Part shown: positions 50,491 to 58,909 of the stretch, one piece after another
How positions within the stretch are numbered: the stretch's first letter is position 1
How the letters are laid out: each line of letters opens with the position of its first letter
Assembly (NCBI GenBank): GCA_964497515.1
Contig: CAZCCV010000011.1
Coordinates: 1-58,909, forward strand
From: CAZCCV01 sp964497515
GTDB lineage: Bacteria > Armatimonadota > UBA5829 > DTLH01
Direction of reading: 5' to 3'
DNA: 58,909 nucleotides
The notes under the pieces: model-generated
Told to the model about the DNA's origin: nothing
The model's input: only the letters and a program-made list of their open reading frames with translations
Database searches by the model: none
Program-made: the position numbers and the translations under genes

Positions 50491-52257
50491 CTACTCTATA
50501 GGCACCTTCTTAGGTTCGCTCACGCCTTTCGGAGTCGTCGGGCGGGAGACATAATGTGTATGAAGCAGTTCGTGGCTCTTATGGCTCAGCGGTTCACCCA
50601 AGAACTCCTTGTACAGTGTCTGAACAGCAGGGTTCTCGTGCGAGCGTCGAATGGTCATAGCTTCATCTTCCTGGTAGATAGCGGCTGCCCGTTTCTTTCT
50701 GATTTCTTCTGTTGTAGGCTGAGGCTGGCCGCCTCCTCCGATACAACCTCCAGGGCAGCACATTATCTCGATGAAGTGATAATCTTTGAACCGGCCGCTC
50801 TTGATGCCTTCCATAACCTCGCGAGCATTTGCCAGCCCGTGAGCAACAGCCGCCTTGAGGGTGATGTCTCCAACCGGCACTGCTGCCTCACGGATGCCTT
50901 CCATACCTCTTACGGCTTCAATGTTGACATTATCGAGCTCGGTGCCTGTGAGCACTGAATACGCAGTTCGAAGCGCCGCTTCCATAACTCCACCAGTGTT
51001 GCCGAAGATTACGGCGGCACCGGTCGACACTCCGAGAGGATCGTCAAACTCGCTGTCTGGAAGAGTAGAAAGGTCAATCCCAGCTTCCTTCATCATCTGA
51101 GCAGCTTCGCGAGTTGTCAGAACGTAGTCTACATCCTGATAGCCGCTGTCGTTCATCTCAGGTCTTTCGCACTCGTACTTCTTCGCCGAGCAGGGCATTA
51201 CCGATACCGAGACTATATCCTTCGAATCAATTCCCATCTTCTCAGCATAGTACGTCTTGGCAAGTGCACCGAACATTTGCTGCGGGCTCTTGCAGCTCGA
51301 CACGTGCGGAAGAAGTTCGGGATAGAAGTATTCGATGAACTTGATCCAGCCAGGCGAACAAGAAGTAAGCTGAGGCAGTACACCGCCTTCTTTCACGCGA
51401 TGAATAAGCTCGTAGCCTTCTTCCATAATGGTCAGGTCAGCGCTGAAATCGGTATCCATAACGCGATCGAATCCGAGCTGCTTCAGACTAGTTACCATCT
51501 TGCCGGTAACGCGACTGCCAACCGGCATTCCGAACTCCTCACCAATAGCCGCACGCACCGCCGGTGCAGTCTGAACGACTACGTGCTTTGAAGGATCGTG
51601 AATAGCAGCCCAGACCTCCGGAATTGAGCTCTTCTCGCGAAGCGCCCCCGTTGGACATCGGTTGATACACTGGCCGCAGTTGACACACACTGCCTCGACA
51701 AGCTGCTTGCCGAGCACTGGAGAGATAGTAACATCCCAACCTCGCCCCGACGCAGTCAGCGCGCCCACACTCTGGATCCCGTGGCAAACCCTGAGGCAGC
51801 GTTTGCACATAATGCATTTCTCAGGGTCGCGGATGACCGACGAGCTGGAATCGTCCTCATCCCACAGTTTCCGCTCGCCTCTGAACCGAACGTTCTCGAT
51901 TCCGAAGTCCTTTGCGAGCTTCTGCAATTCACAGTTCTGGCTGCGTACGCAGATCAGACAATCCTGAGGGTGATTAGCCAGCAGGAGTTCAACTATCATC
52001 TTCCTGGCTTCTCGAACCCTCGGAGAGTGTGTCTGAACTTTCATACCTTCGGCCACAGGATAGGCACACGATGGTTGAAGTAGTCTCTGGCCTTCGATAT
52101 CGACCACGCATACCCTGCAGACGCCCTCAGTATGAAGGTCCGGATGGTTGCAAAGCTGCGGAATGTGAATCCCTATGCTCTCTGCAGCCTGAAGAATCGT
52201 CGTCCCCTCTTCAGCGACGACCGGTATACCATTGATTGTAAGATTAACAGTGGACAT
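50491..52257 (-). CDS. hydA: [FeFe] hydrogenase catalytic subunit HydA
   Basis: 588 residues. N-terminal 2Fe-2S domain (CNHPDLHTEGVCRVC), the His-Cys3 cluster (HPQDCLICVRSQNC), two 4Fe-4S clusters (CIMCKRCLRVC, CVNCGQCINRCP), then the H-cluster with all three motifs: TSCSPGW, MPCSAKKYE and CCPGGCIGGGGQP. Produces or oxidises H2, taking electrons from ferredoxin and/or NADH through HydBC. I choose the ATG at 52257, one base after the hydB stop. Shorter than Thermotoga HydA (no extra C-terminal 2Fe-2S domain). Confidence 0.95.
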   Translation of the reverse strand: MSTVNLTINGIPVVAEEGTTILQAAESIGIHIPQLCNHPDLHTEGVCRVCVVDIEGQRLLQPSCAYPVAEGMKVQTHSPRVREARKMIVELLLANHPQDCLICVRSQNCELQKLAKDFGIENVRFRGERKLWDEDDSSSSVIRDPEKCIMCKRCLRVCHGIQSVGALTASGRGWDVTISPVLGKQLVEAVCVNCGQCINRCPTGALREKSSIPEVWAAIHDPSKHVVVQTAPAVRAAIGEEFGMPVGSRVTGKMVTSLKQLGFDRVMDTDFSADLTIMEEGYELIHRVKEGGVLPQLTSCSPGWIKFIEYFYPELLPHVSSCKSPQQMFGALAKTYYAEKMGIDSKDIVSVSVMPCSAKKYECERPEMNDSGYQDVDYVLTTREAAQMMKEAGIDLSTLPDSEFDDPLGVSTGAAVIFGNTGGVMEAALRTAYSVLTGTELDNVNIEAVRGMEGIREAAVPVGDITLKAAVAHGLANAREVMEGIKSGRFKDYHFIEIMCCPGGCIGGGGQPQPTTEEIRKKRAAAIYQEDEAMTIRRSHENPAVQTLYKEFLGEPLSHKSHELLHTHYVSRPTTPKGVSEPKKVPIE

Positions 52258-52258
52258 A

Positions 52259-53878
52259 TCACGCGACCTCACTCTCGCAAGCGCGGTCCATCTTACACAC
52301 GTTTGTCGGACAAGTTTTATCGACTAAGTGTGCTCGATACTCCTCTTCAAAGAGCGGCAAACTGGTCATAAAGGCCGTTGCCGCAAACTGGCCAAGACCG
52401 CATTTGGAGGAAATACTCATCATATTGCCAAGGCTTTGCGCCAAGGCCAGATCATCAGCGCTTCCCGAACCGGCTTTCCACCACGTGAACATTTCGTGGA
52501 GCCGCTTTGTACCTTCGCGGCACGGAGCGCACTGCCCGCAGCTTTCGTGGAGGAAGAACTGTGCGCAGTTCTGCACGATGTCCACAATACACTTGTCTTC
52601 ATCCATCACGATGAGCGCGCCGGCACCGGGAGGAAGATCCTCAAAAGCAAAAGTGCGATCGAGAGACTCTTTGCCAACGATCACGCCGGATGGCCCACCG
52701 ATGAGCACTGCTTTAATATCCTTGCCGCTCTTGATTCCGCCGGCCATTTCGAAGATGACCTCGCGCATTGTAGCACCAAACGGAACTTCGTACACTCCCG
52801 GATGCAGAACATCCCCGCAGGGCGAGAATATCTTCGTGCCCTTGGACTTCTCGGTACCTATCGAAGCAAACCATTCCGCGCCATTAGAGATAATCTGAGG
52901 AATGTTAGCAAGAGTTTCGACGTTGTTGATTACGGTAGGCTGCCCATAAAGCCCCGAAGTCGGCGGATACGGAGGCTTCATTCGGGATTCGCCGCGCAAA
53001 CCCTCCAGCGACTCGAGGAGAGCAGTCTCTTCGCCGCAGATGTATGCACCAGCGCCTTTGAACACCTCAATATCGAATGAGAAGCCACTGCCCAGGATAT
53101 CATCCCCCAGAATCTCAAACTCTCTGGCTACAGCAATAGCGTGTTCGAGGTGCTCGACAGACTGTTGATACTCACCACGGATGTAGATGTATCCTTTGTT
53201 AGCGCCAATTGCATAGCCACCGACAATCATCGCTTCGACTATGGAATGTGGATCGCCCTCAAGGATCAATCTATCTTTAAAGTTTCCTGGTTCACCTTCG
53301 TCTGCGTTACAAACAATAGCTTTGTTGTCACCACTGGCCTCGGCTGTGAGTTCCCATTTCACTCCGGTTGGGAACGCCGCGCCTCCTCTACCCCGTAACC
53401 CAGAGTCTTTGACAGCCTGAATCACTTCTTTGGGGCTCATTTGAGTCAGAGCTTTGCCGAGTGCCTCATAACCACCCACGGCGATATACTCCTCAATAGA
53501 GGTAGGGTCTATCGCGCCGATATTCTTCAGCACAATCCGGTGTTCTTTCCGCCGAGGGTGCTCCGCTGCAGTAATAACGCCTGAAGTCTGATCTTTGTAA
53601 ACGAGTCGGTCTACGATGCGCCCTTTGAGCAGGTGCTCTTCAACGATAGCAGGGATATCATCAACGGTGACTCTGCAATAAGTAATGCCTTCCGGATAAA
53701 CGACCATAACGGGACCGACTTCAGAGATACCCAGGCAGCCGGTTTCGACCACCTTAATCTCACCATCGAGACCACGCTTTTTGATCTCCTCCACAAGTGC
53801 CGCCTGAATTGCACCAGCGCCCTTCAGCATACAAGGAGTCCCGTTGCAGACTAGCACGTGAGATCTGTAAAACGGCAT
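52259..53878 (-). CDS. hydB: Hydrogenase NADH-binding subunit HydB (NuoF-like), atypical
   Basis: 539 residues: a thioredoxin-like 2Fe-2S domain (~1-95) followed by the NuoF core with the NAD/FMN loops (GLRGRGGAAFPTGVKWE, CNADEGEPGNFKDR, EETALLESLEGLRGE) and the 4Fe-4S motif CGQCAPCREG plus a fourth Cys. Two oddities: the N-terminal motif reads TGCLGISEVGP, with Ser where the fourth 2Fe-2S Cys is usual, and the C-terminal 2x4Fe-4S ferredoxin domain of bifurcating HydB is absent after CPTNVCKMD. The start codon directly follows the hydC stop; GGAGG is five bases upstream. Confidence 0.93.
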   Translation of the reverse strand: MPFYRSHVLVCNGTPCMLKGAGAIQAALVEEIKKRGLDGEIKVVETGCLGISEVGPVMVVYPEGITYCRVTVDDIPAIVEEHLLKGRIVDRLVYKDQTSGVITAAEHPRRKEHRIVLKNIGAIDPTSIEEYIAVGGYEALGKALTQMSPKEVIQAVKDSGLRGRGGAAFPTGVKWELTAEASGDNKAIVCNADEGEPGNFKDRLILEGDPHSIVEAMIVGGYAIGANKGYIYIRGEYQQSVEHLEHAIAVAREFEILGDDILGSGFSFDIEVFKGAGAYICGEETALLESLEGLRGESRMKPPYPPTSGLYGQPTVINNVETLANIPQIISNGAEWFASIGTEKSKGTKIFSPCGDVLHPGVYEVPFGATMREVIFEMAGGIKSGKDIKAVLIGGPSGVIVGKESLDRTFAFEDLPPGAGALIVMDEDKCIVDIVQNCAQFFLHESCGQCAPCREGTKRLHEMFTWWKAGSGSADDLALAQSLGNMMSISSKCGLGQFAATAFMTSLPLFEEEYRAHLVDKTCPTNVCKMDRACESEVA

Positions 53879-54382
53879 TTATGCCTCCTTTTCCCGGTAT
53901 TTGCCGAGGATTTCGGCCATCGACTGCGGCGTGAGGTTGCCATACACATCGTCGTTGATCATAGCAGACGGTGCGACTCCGCACAGGCCCGTGCAGCTTA
54001 CGAGTTCGAATGTGAAGTTACCATCTTCCGATGTCTCACCCGGCTTAATGCCGAGAGTCTCAGTGATGGCTTCTTTGATCGACTCGGAGCCTGTGATGTG
54101 ACAGGGAGGGGAATCACAGAGTCTAACGATGTATTTGCCTTTGGGTTTAGTGGCGAAGAGTGTGTAGAATGTAGCAGTCCCGTATACGTCTGCGACCGGG
54201 ACATCTAGCCAGGCAGCAACTTCACACATAGCTTCTTCGGGAAGATAGCCTACCTGGGCTTGGACAGCGTGCAGGGCTGGAATGAGGTTCCCCGATTTTC
54301 TTTCGAACTGGCGTATAACCTCGCTGTAGGAGCCTGCCGCCTCCTTGTTGGAATTACAACAGGAGCAGGGTTTTGGTTCCAA
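53879..54382 (-). CDS. hydC: Hydrogenase 2Fe-2S subunit HydC (NuoE-like)
   Basis: 167 residues. NuoE fold with the helical N-terminal part (LIPALHAVQAQVGYLPEEAM) and the four 2Fe-2S ligands CDSPPC and CTGLC. Electron carrier next to the FMN of HydB. An extra CSCC stretch lies at residues 6-9. The start is TTG, seven bases after GGAGG. Confidence 0.93.
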   Translation of the reverse strand: MEPKPCSCCNSNKEAAGSYSEVIRQFERKSGNLIPALHAVQAQVGYLPEEAMCEVAAWLDVPVADVYGTATFYTLFATKPKGKYIVRLCDSPPCHITGSESIKEAITETLGIKPGETSEDGNFTFELVSCTGLCGVAPSAMINDDVYGNLTPQSMAEILGKYREKEA

Positions 54383-54433
54383 AGTCAGTCCTCCTCATAG
54401 GAAGAGTATCGAGTGACATGTCACTCAAGTTCT

Positions 54434-54796
54434 CTACTTCGTATTGATCACCCAATCACCAACAGGACTATCGTTAACCAGATGCTGAGCCACAATGGTT
54501 CGAGCTCTCTCTGGGGTCACATAGCCATAGGTAACAGTGGCTTGCCCGGGTTTGCAGACATCGATCATAGGCTCTTTGTCGCACAGGCCTTTGCAACCCG
54601 TCTGGGTAACCGCCACGTCAGAAATATTCCTTTTCTCCAATTCGTCCAGGATAGCAGCCATCACTTCTCGAGCTCCGGCGGCGATGCCACAGGTACCCAT
54701 AGCTACAACCACCTTGCTCTTGGAGCCGGATTCGCGAACTCTCATGTTCTCCAGGGCTTGTTCTTTAATCCTGCGAAGATCCTCAAGTGATTTCAT
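54434..54796 (-). CDS. Thioredoxin-like 2Fe-2S ferredoxin of the hyd operon
   Basis: 120 residues of the (2Fe-2S) ferredoxin domain family usually found first in hydrogenase operons of clostridia: GTCGIAAGAREVMAAILDEL and QTGCKGLCDKEPMIDV with Cys ligands GTC, TGC, GLC and DVC. GGAAAGGA stands eight bases before the ATG at 54796. An open frame up to 54880 has no family resemblance. First gene of the hydABC operon under the Rex box. Confidence 0.88.
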   Translation of the reverse strand: MKSLEDLRRIKEQALENMRVRESGSKSKVVVAMGTCGIAAGAREVMAAILDELEKRNISDVAVTQTGCKGLCDKEPMIDVCKPGQATVTYGYVTPERARTIVAQHLVNDSPVGDWVINTK

Positions 54797-54904
54797 CGCA
54801 TCGATCCTTTCCCAATCTGATCTAAGAATGTAGAGGAAGCAGAGCTCTCGACTGAAGGAATCAACTCGAGAGTCATTCACAACAAAGGAGCTTCCAACCC
54901 TTTA

Positions 54905-54922
54905 TTGTGAGTTTTTTCACAA
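54905..54922 (-). promoter_or_regulatory. Perfect Rex operator
   Basis: TTGTGA-N6-TCACAA, identical to the Rex consensus. It lies about 30-46 bp past the predicted transcription start and 109 bp before the first hyd gene, a roadblock position. Rex leaves DNA when NADH is high. Rex itself is not in the window. Confidence 0.88.
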
Positions 54923-54957
54923 GGAATATTCAACAGCAGAGTCCATTTGACACTGTT

Positions 54958-54986
54958 AGTATAACTTACGACTGAAGGTGCGTCAA
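54958..54986 (-). promoter_or_regulatory. hyd operon promoter
   Basis: On the minus strand TTGACG (54981-54986) and TATACT (54958-54963) are 17 bp apart, giving a start near 54951 just upstream of the Rex operator. Confidence 0.75.
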
Positions 54987-55038
54987 CGGCTGGGGTTTAA
55001 GCATCAGTCTAATGAGCCAACCCCAGCCCAATTACTGG

Positions 55039-56070
55039 CTACTTAGCCTTCGGTTTTCCTCTCTCATCGAAGTCGTTGAAGTGGAAAATGTACTCCCACC
55101 AGTTATTCAGCCGTCCATCATCGTTCCAGCCGGGGACGTGAGGCAAACGAGTAAAGAGCCACTTAAGATAGTTTCGCTGGTGGTCGGGGCCGCCCCAGTT
55201 TTCACAAGAGACCATCGTCTTCTTTCCGGTAAGATTCGGGAAGTTCAGCCAATCGTCGGCATCGCTTTCGACTTTCCGCGGATTGCTGTAGTCGTAGTGA
55301 TCCTCTCCGTTAGCAGGCACGTGGCAGCTTCCAACACCAGCTACCCCAGCCTGCCAGACGTTCGATGCAAACCTCGCCCAATGGTTGTCGAGTCTTTCCA
55401 TCGACCATCCACCATAGATGCGCCCCATAGTACTCTCTGTGCGGTGGCCAAGGTCGTGAATCATTTCGGCACAACCTCTCTCGTAGTTGAACCCCATAAT
55501 CGCAAATGCGCGCTTGGATGGAACCTTGTCGTACACAGCACCGTTTATGTAAAACGAACCTGGTCCGGCCATAGCCGACTCGTTATATCCAAAGTATGGT
55601 GCACCCATAAACCAGACTTCATCGATCTTGCCCGAATCGATCAGCGGAATTACGCCGTAGTCTTCGAAAGTCTTCGGGTAATCAGCAGTATCGGGGTCGT
55701 GCCAGCCCTTGTTAGTGCGATGGCACTCCATATACTGCTCTGGCGTGTATGTGAAGCCATCAATTTTGGTATGAAAAGTATCAATATCTTTCCAGATAAC
55801 AATCTTATATTTCACGATGCCGTGGCTGGCCTCTTTGACATCGTCGATATAGCCTTTCGCCAGTTCACGCGGGTCGTGCCATTTGCACACCTCGTGCAAT
55901 CGTTTGCCACCTTCACTCGGGATGACAGGGTCGAAGTTCAACACCATCACTTTGACGACAAACGGTTTGGCTTTCGATGGATCAGGCGCCTTCTTTGCAT
56001 TTGCCGCAAGTGCAGTGACTAGCACAAGCACGGCAAGGATAGACGCGGTGATTGTTCTGCGGATTGTCAT
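55039..56070 (-). CDS. Exported protein with HDxxH-type motif, unknown function
   Basis: 343 residues. Signal peptide TIRRTITASILAVLVLVTAL. CAEMIHDLGHRTES (residues ~205-218) and ANGEDHYDYSNPRKVESDAD look like metal-binding or protease-like sites, though the Glu of HExxH is an Asp. The family seems to be a secreted conserved hypothetical found in several phyla. Convergent with the hyd operon's upstream region. A hydrolase is possible but not shown. Confidence 0.7.
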   Translation of the reverse strand: MTIRRTITASILAVLVLVTALAANAKKAPDPSKAKPFVVKVMVLNFDPVIPSEGGKRLHEVCKWHDPRELAKGYIDDVKEASHGIVKYKIVIWKDIDTFHTKIDGFTYTPEQYMECHRTNKGWHDPDTADYPKTFEDYGVIPLIDSGKIDEVWFMGAPYFGYNESAMAGPGSFYINGAVYDKVPSKRAFAIMGFNYERGCAEMIHDLGHRTESTMGRIYGGWSMERLDNHWARFASNVWQAGVAGVGSCHVPANGEDHYDYSNPRKVESDADDWLNFPNLTGKKTMVSCENWGGPDHQRNYLKWLFTRLPHVPGWNDDGRLNNWWEYIFHFNDFDERGKPKAK

Positions 56071-56184
56071 CTATTAGCCTCCGTGAGATTTGTGGAGCCT
56101 GCCTTCAGTGTACACCTGCTCATAAAGCGCGTCAAGCTGACTAGCTGCTGTGTACAACTAAAAACGAAACCGATTTGGGATCAA

Positions 56185-56625
56185 TTAGAACCGAATTCTC
56201 TCCGAACCAGATTCGTTTGTGTTATCTAGTACTGTCCAGAACCAGGCTTCGCCCGTTGTTATTCGGAATACAGAAAGCCCCGGATCCTCCGGTGAAGTGT
56301 AACCCATATCCTTCAGGAACGGACGATCTTCAAGTAATCGTTCGTTGAGAGCTTTGTCGTGCAAAAACTCCACTTTGCCGGCAACGCGCAGCATAGTGCC
56401 GGAAGTTTTCATCTCAGGATCGGGCTTGAAGAAACAAACCTCCATATTGGAGTTCTTTTCGAGCTGTTTCACTACAGCTTTCATCGCACCACTGTGGAAA
56501 TAGAATCCTGTTTCATCTGCAAACCACATTGCAAATATCCGCACCCGCGGCTTGTCGCCTTCTACTGTGGCAATTGAGCAGTTCAGATTCTCGTTTGCAA
56601 ACTTGATACAATCTGCCAAAGTCAT
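56185..56625 (-). CDS. Pyridoxamine 5'-phosphate oxidase family (FMN-binding split barrel) protein
   Basis: 146 residues. Split-barrel blocks: CSIATVEGDKPRVRIFAMWF, FYFHSGAMKAVVKQLEKNSN, VCFFKPDPE and MLRVAGKVEFLHD. Such small flavin- or haem-binding proteins are common in anaerobes; substrate unknown. Monocistronic. Confidence 0.85.
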   Translation of the reverse strand: MTLADCIKFANENLNCSIATVEGDKPRVRIFAMWFADETGFYFHSGAMKAVVKQLEKNSNMEVCFFKPDPEMKTSGTMLRVAGKVEFLHDKALNERLLEDRPFLKDMGYTSPEDPGLSVFRITTGEAWFWTVLDNTNESGSERIRF

Positions 56626-56722
56626 CTTTTGTGTTCCTCATCAGCTTTAGGAATATTGGGTCTATGGTACGCCGCGTTTGTGCATGCAGTCAAGCGGTAC
56701 GAAAGGAGTCTAAGCAGTGAGT

Positions 56723-56752
56723 AAAAAAGCAGGGCGGCGATAGCTGCCCTGC
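56723..56752 (-). terminator. Terminator of groESL operon
   Basis: GCAGGGC / GCCCTGC stem with a 10-nt loop, followed on the minus strand by TTTTTTA; 40 bp beyond groEL. Confidence 0.85.
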
Positions 56753-56791
56753 CATCTTTCAACACAATCGGTTTGGATCCGTTGTGGTTTT

Positions 56792-58426
<1,635 letters not shown>

Positions 58427-58453
58427 AGGTATTCAACCTCCTTCGTATAGCGA

Positions 58454-58741
58454 CTATTCTCTTATAGCGTAGATAGAATCCTGATCCAGAATGACATAAT
58501 CCTCACCATCAACGGTAACCTCAGTCCCACCGTATTTGGCAAAAACAACTGTATCACCCTTCTTGACGTTCATCGGCGCCCGGTTGCCGTTTTCAAGCAC
58601 ACGGCCTGGACCGACTGCAACGACTACGCCTTCCTGCGGCTTCTTCTTCGCGGTATCAGGCAGCAAAATACCACCCGGACTCTTCTCTTCGCCTTCGGTT
58701 GCCTTAACAACTACCTTGTCACCAAGCGGTTTGATTGCCAA
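58454..58741 (-). CDS. groES: Co-chaperonin GroES
   Basis: 95 residues starting AIKPLGDKVVVKATEGEE after an initiator TTG (58741), with GGAGG nine bases upstream. The mobile loop EEKSPGGILLPDTAKKKPQE is present. The frame is open upstream to 58768 with a non-family CCCRRW sequence, so TTG is preferred. First gene of the heat-shock operon controlled by CIRCE. Confidence 0.95.
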   Translation of the reverse strand: MAIKPLGDKVVVKATEGEEKSPGGILLPDTAKKKPQEGVVVAVGPGRVLENGNRAPMNVKKGDTVVFAKYGGTEVTVDGEDYVILDQDSIYAIRE

Positions 58742-58780
58742 TATACTCCACCTCCTACAGCAACACACGTGCCTGTTCGT

Positions 58781-58807
58781 TTAGCACTCGCACCCTACGA
58801 GTGCCAA
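58781..58807 (-). promoter_or_regulatory. CIRCE element (HrcA operator)
   Basis: TTAGCACTC-N9-GAGTGCCAA, one base from the consensus TTAGCACTC-N9-GAGTGCTAA. It overlaps the groES transcription start. HrcA repression of groESL in absence of stress is expected. Confidence 0.95.
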
Positions 58808-58810
58808 AGT

Positions 58811-58840
58811 ATTGTAGACTACCGGGTAGAGTGTTGTCAA
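58811..58840 (-). promoter_or_regulatory. groES promoter
   Basis: On the minus strand TTGACA (58835-58840) and TACAAT (58811-58816) with an 18-bp spacer, immediately upstream of CIRCE. Confidence 0.85.
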
Positions 58841-58856
58841 GGTTTTTCGAAGAGTA

Positions 58857-58909
58857 GGTTACCCCTTCTAAAGTGTGTAAAATTGGTTTTGCATATCTCT
58901 TGGCAAGAA
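58857..58909. repeat. Right arm of 53-bp terminal inverted repeat
   Basis: Reverse complement of 2-54 with one mismatch; contains GGTTACC at the inner edge. It lies upstream of the groES promoter. Confidence 0.9.

Noticed and set aside
50246..50554. 102-codon plus-strand frame across the hydA 3' end
   Set aside because: Its AAGGAG is too close to the ATG, it runs antisense through terminators and the hydA C-terminus, and the product looks random.

Overview
The window is a 58.9 kb stretch of bacterial chromosome, roughly 50% GC and densely coded on both strands. It looks like a contig from an uncultured anaerobe. The genes for the methyl branch of the Wood-Ljungdahl pathway, an NAD-linked [FeFe] hydrogenase with a HydE maturase, and a rubrerythrin point to anaerobic, H2- and one-carbon-based metabolism. 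A small secreted protein resembling an outer-membrane beta-barrel and orphan prepilins suggest an outer membrane. Firmicutes/Terrabacteria-style genes (RicT/PSP1, ScpAB, DacF-like, AlsS-like, CIRCE, Rex box) sit alongside them. Armatimonadota or a related candidate phylum would fit, but no 16S rRNA is present and this is inference.

Layout. 0.1-4.7 kb: RicT-like, FmdB-like zinc ribbon, metG and ACT-malic enzyme. 4.8-9.7 kb: NYN-LOTUS RNase-like protein, AEC carrier, TPR protein, Fe-S PD-(D/E)XK nuclease, cobalamin/metal-type binding lipoprotein. 9.7-16.2 kb (minus): lysA, M50 protease, trpS, scpA, scpB, D,D-carboxypeptidase, rluB-like. 16.4-23.8 kb: a possible 33-residue membrane peptide, a MASE3-GAF-PP2C phosphatase, hydE, three prepilin-type proteins, a NAGPA-like protein. 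24.0-25.1 kb: degenerate island with two RHS fragments around an AT-rich membrane-protein gene. 25.1-31.4 kb: amidohydrolase, ABC permease/ATPase pair, secreted barrel-like protein, zinc-ribbon membrane protein. 31.4-39.9 kb: ALDH + AlsS-like pair, rubrerythrin, DUF302, GH94 phosphorylase, BioD/DRTGG protein.

40.0-46.5 kb is the metabolic core: a candidate 6S RNA lies directly before a PocR/AraC regulator, followed by fhs, folD, metF, metV and acsE. The set takes formate to methyl-THF and then to a corrinoid protein; CODH/ACS is not in the window. A minus-strand tRNA-Leu(UAA) ends the cluster. 46.7-50.2 kb holds a histidine phosphatase, a secreted protein and a GHL10-type glycosidase. 50.5-54.8 kb is the hydABC operon plus a 2Fe-2S ferredoxin-like gene, with a sigma-70 promoter and a perfect Rex operator, implying NADH/NAD+ control. 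55-58.9 kb: secreted protein, PPOX-family protein and groES-groEL under CIRCE.

Features most worth a second look: the RHS relics with an in-frame amber codon, the 6S-PocR arrangement, the Rex box, an atypical HydB (Cys ligand replaced by Ser, C-terminal ferredoxin domain absent), a possible non-AUG start of the M50 protease, two tiny ORFs with strong ribosome binding sites, and a 53-bp inverted repeat that forms both ends of the window.
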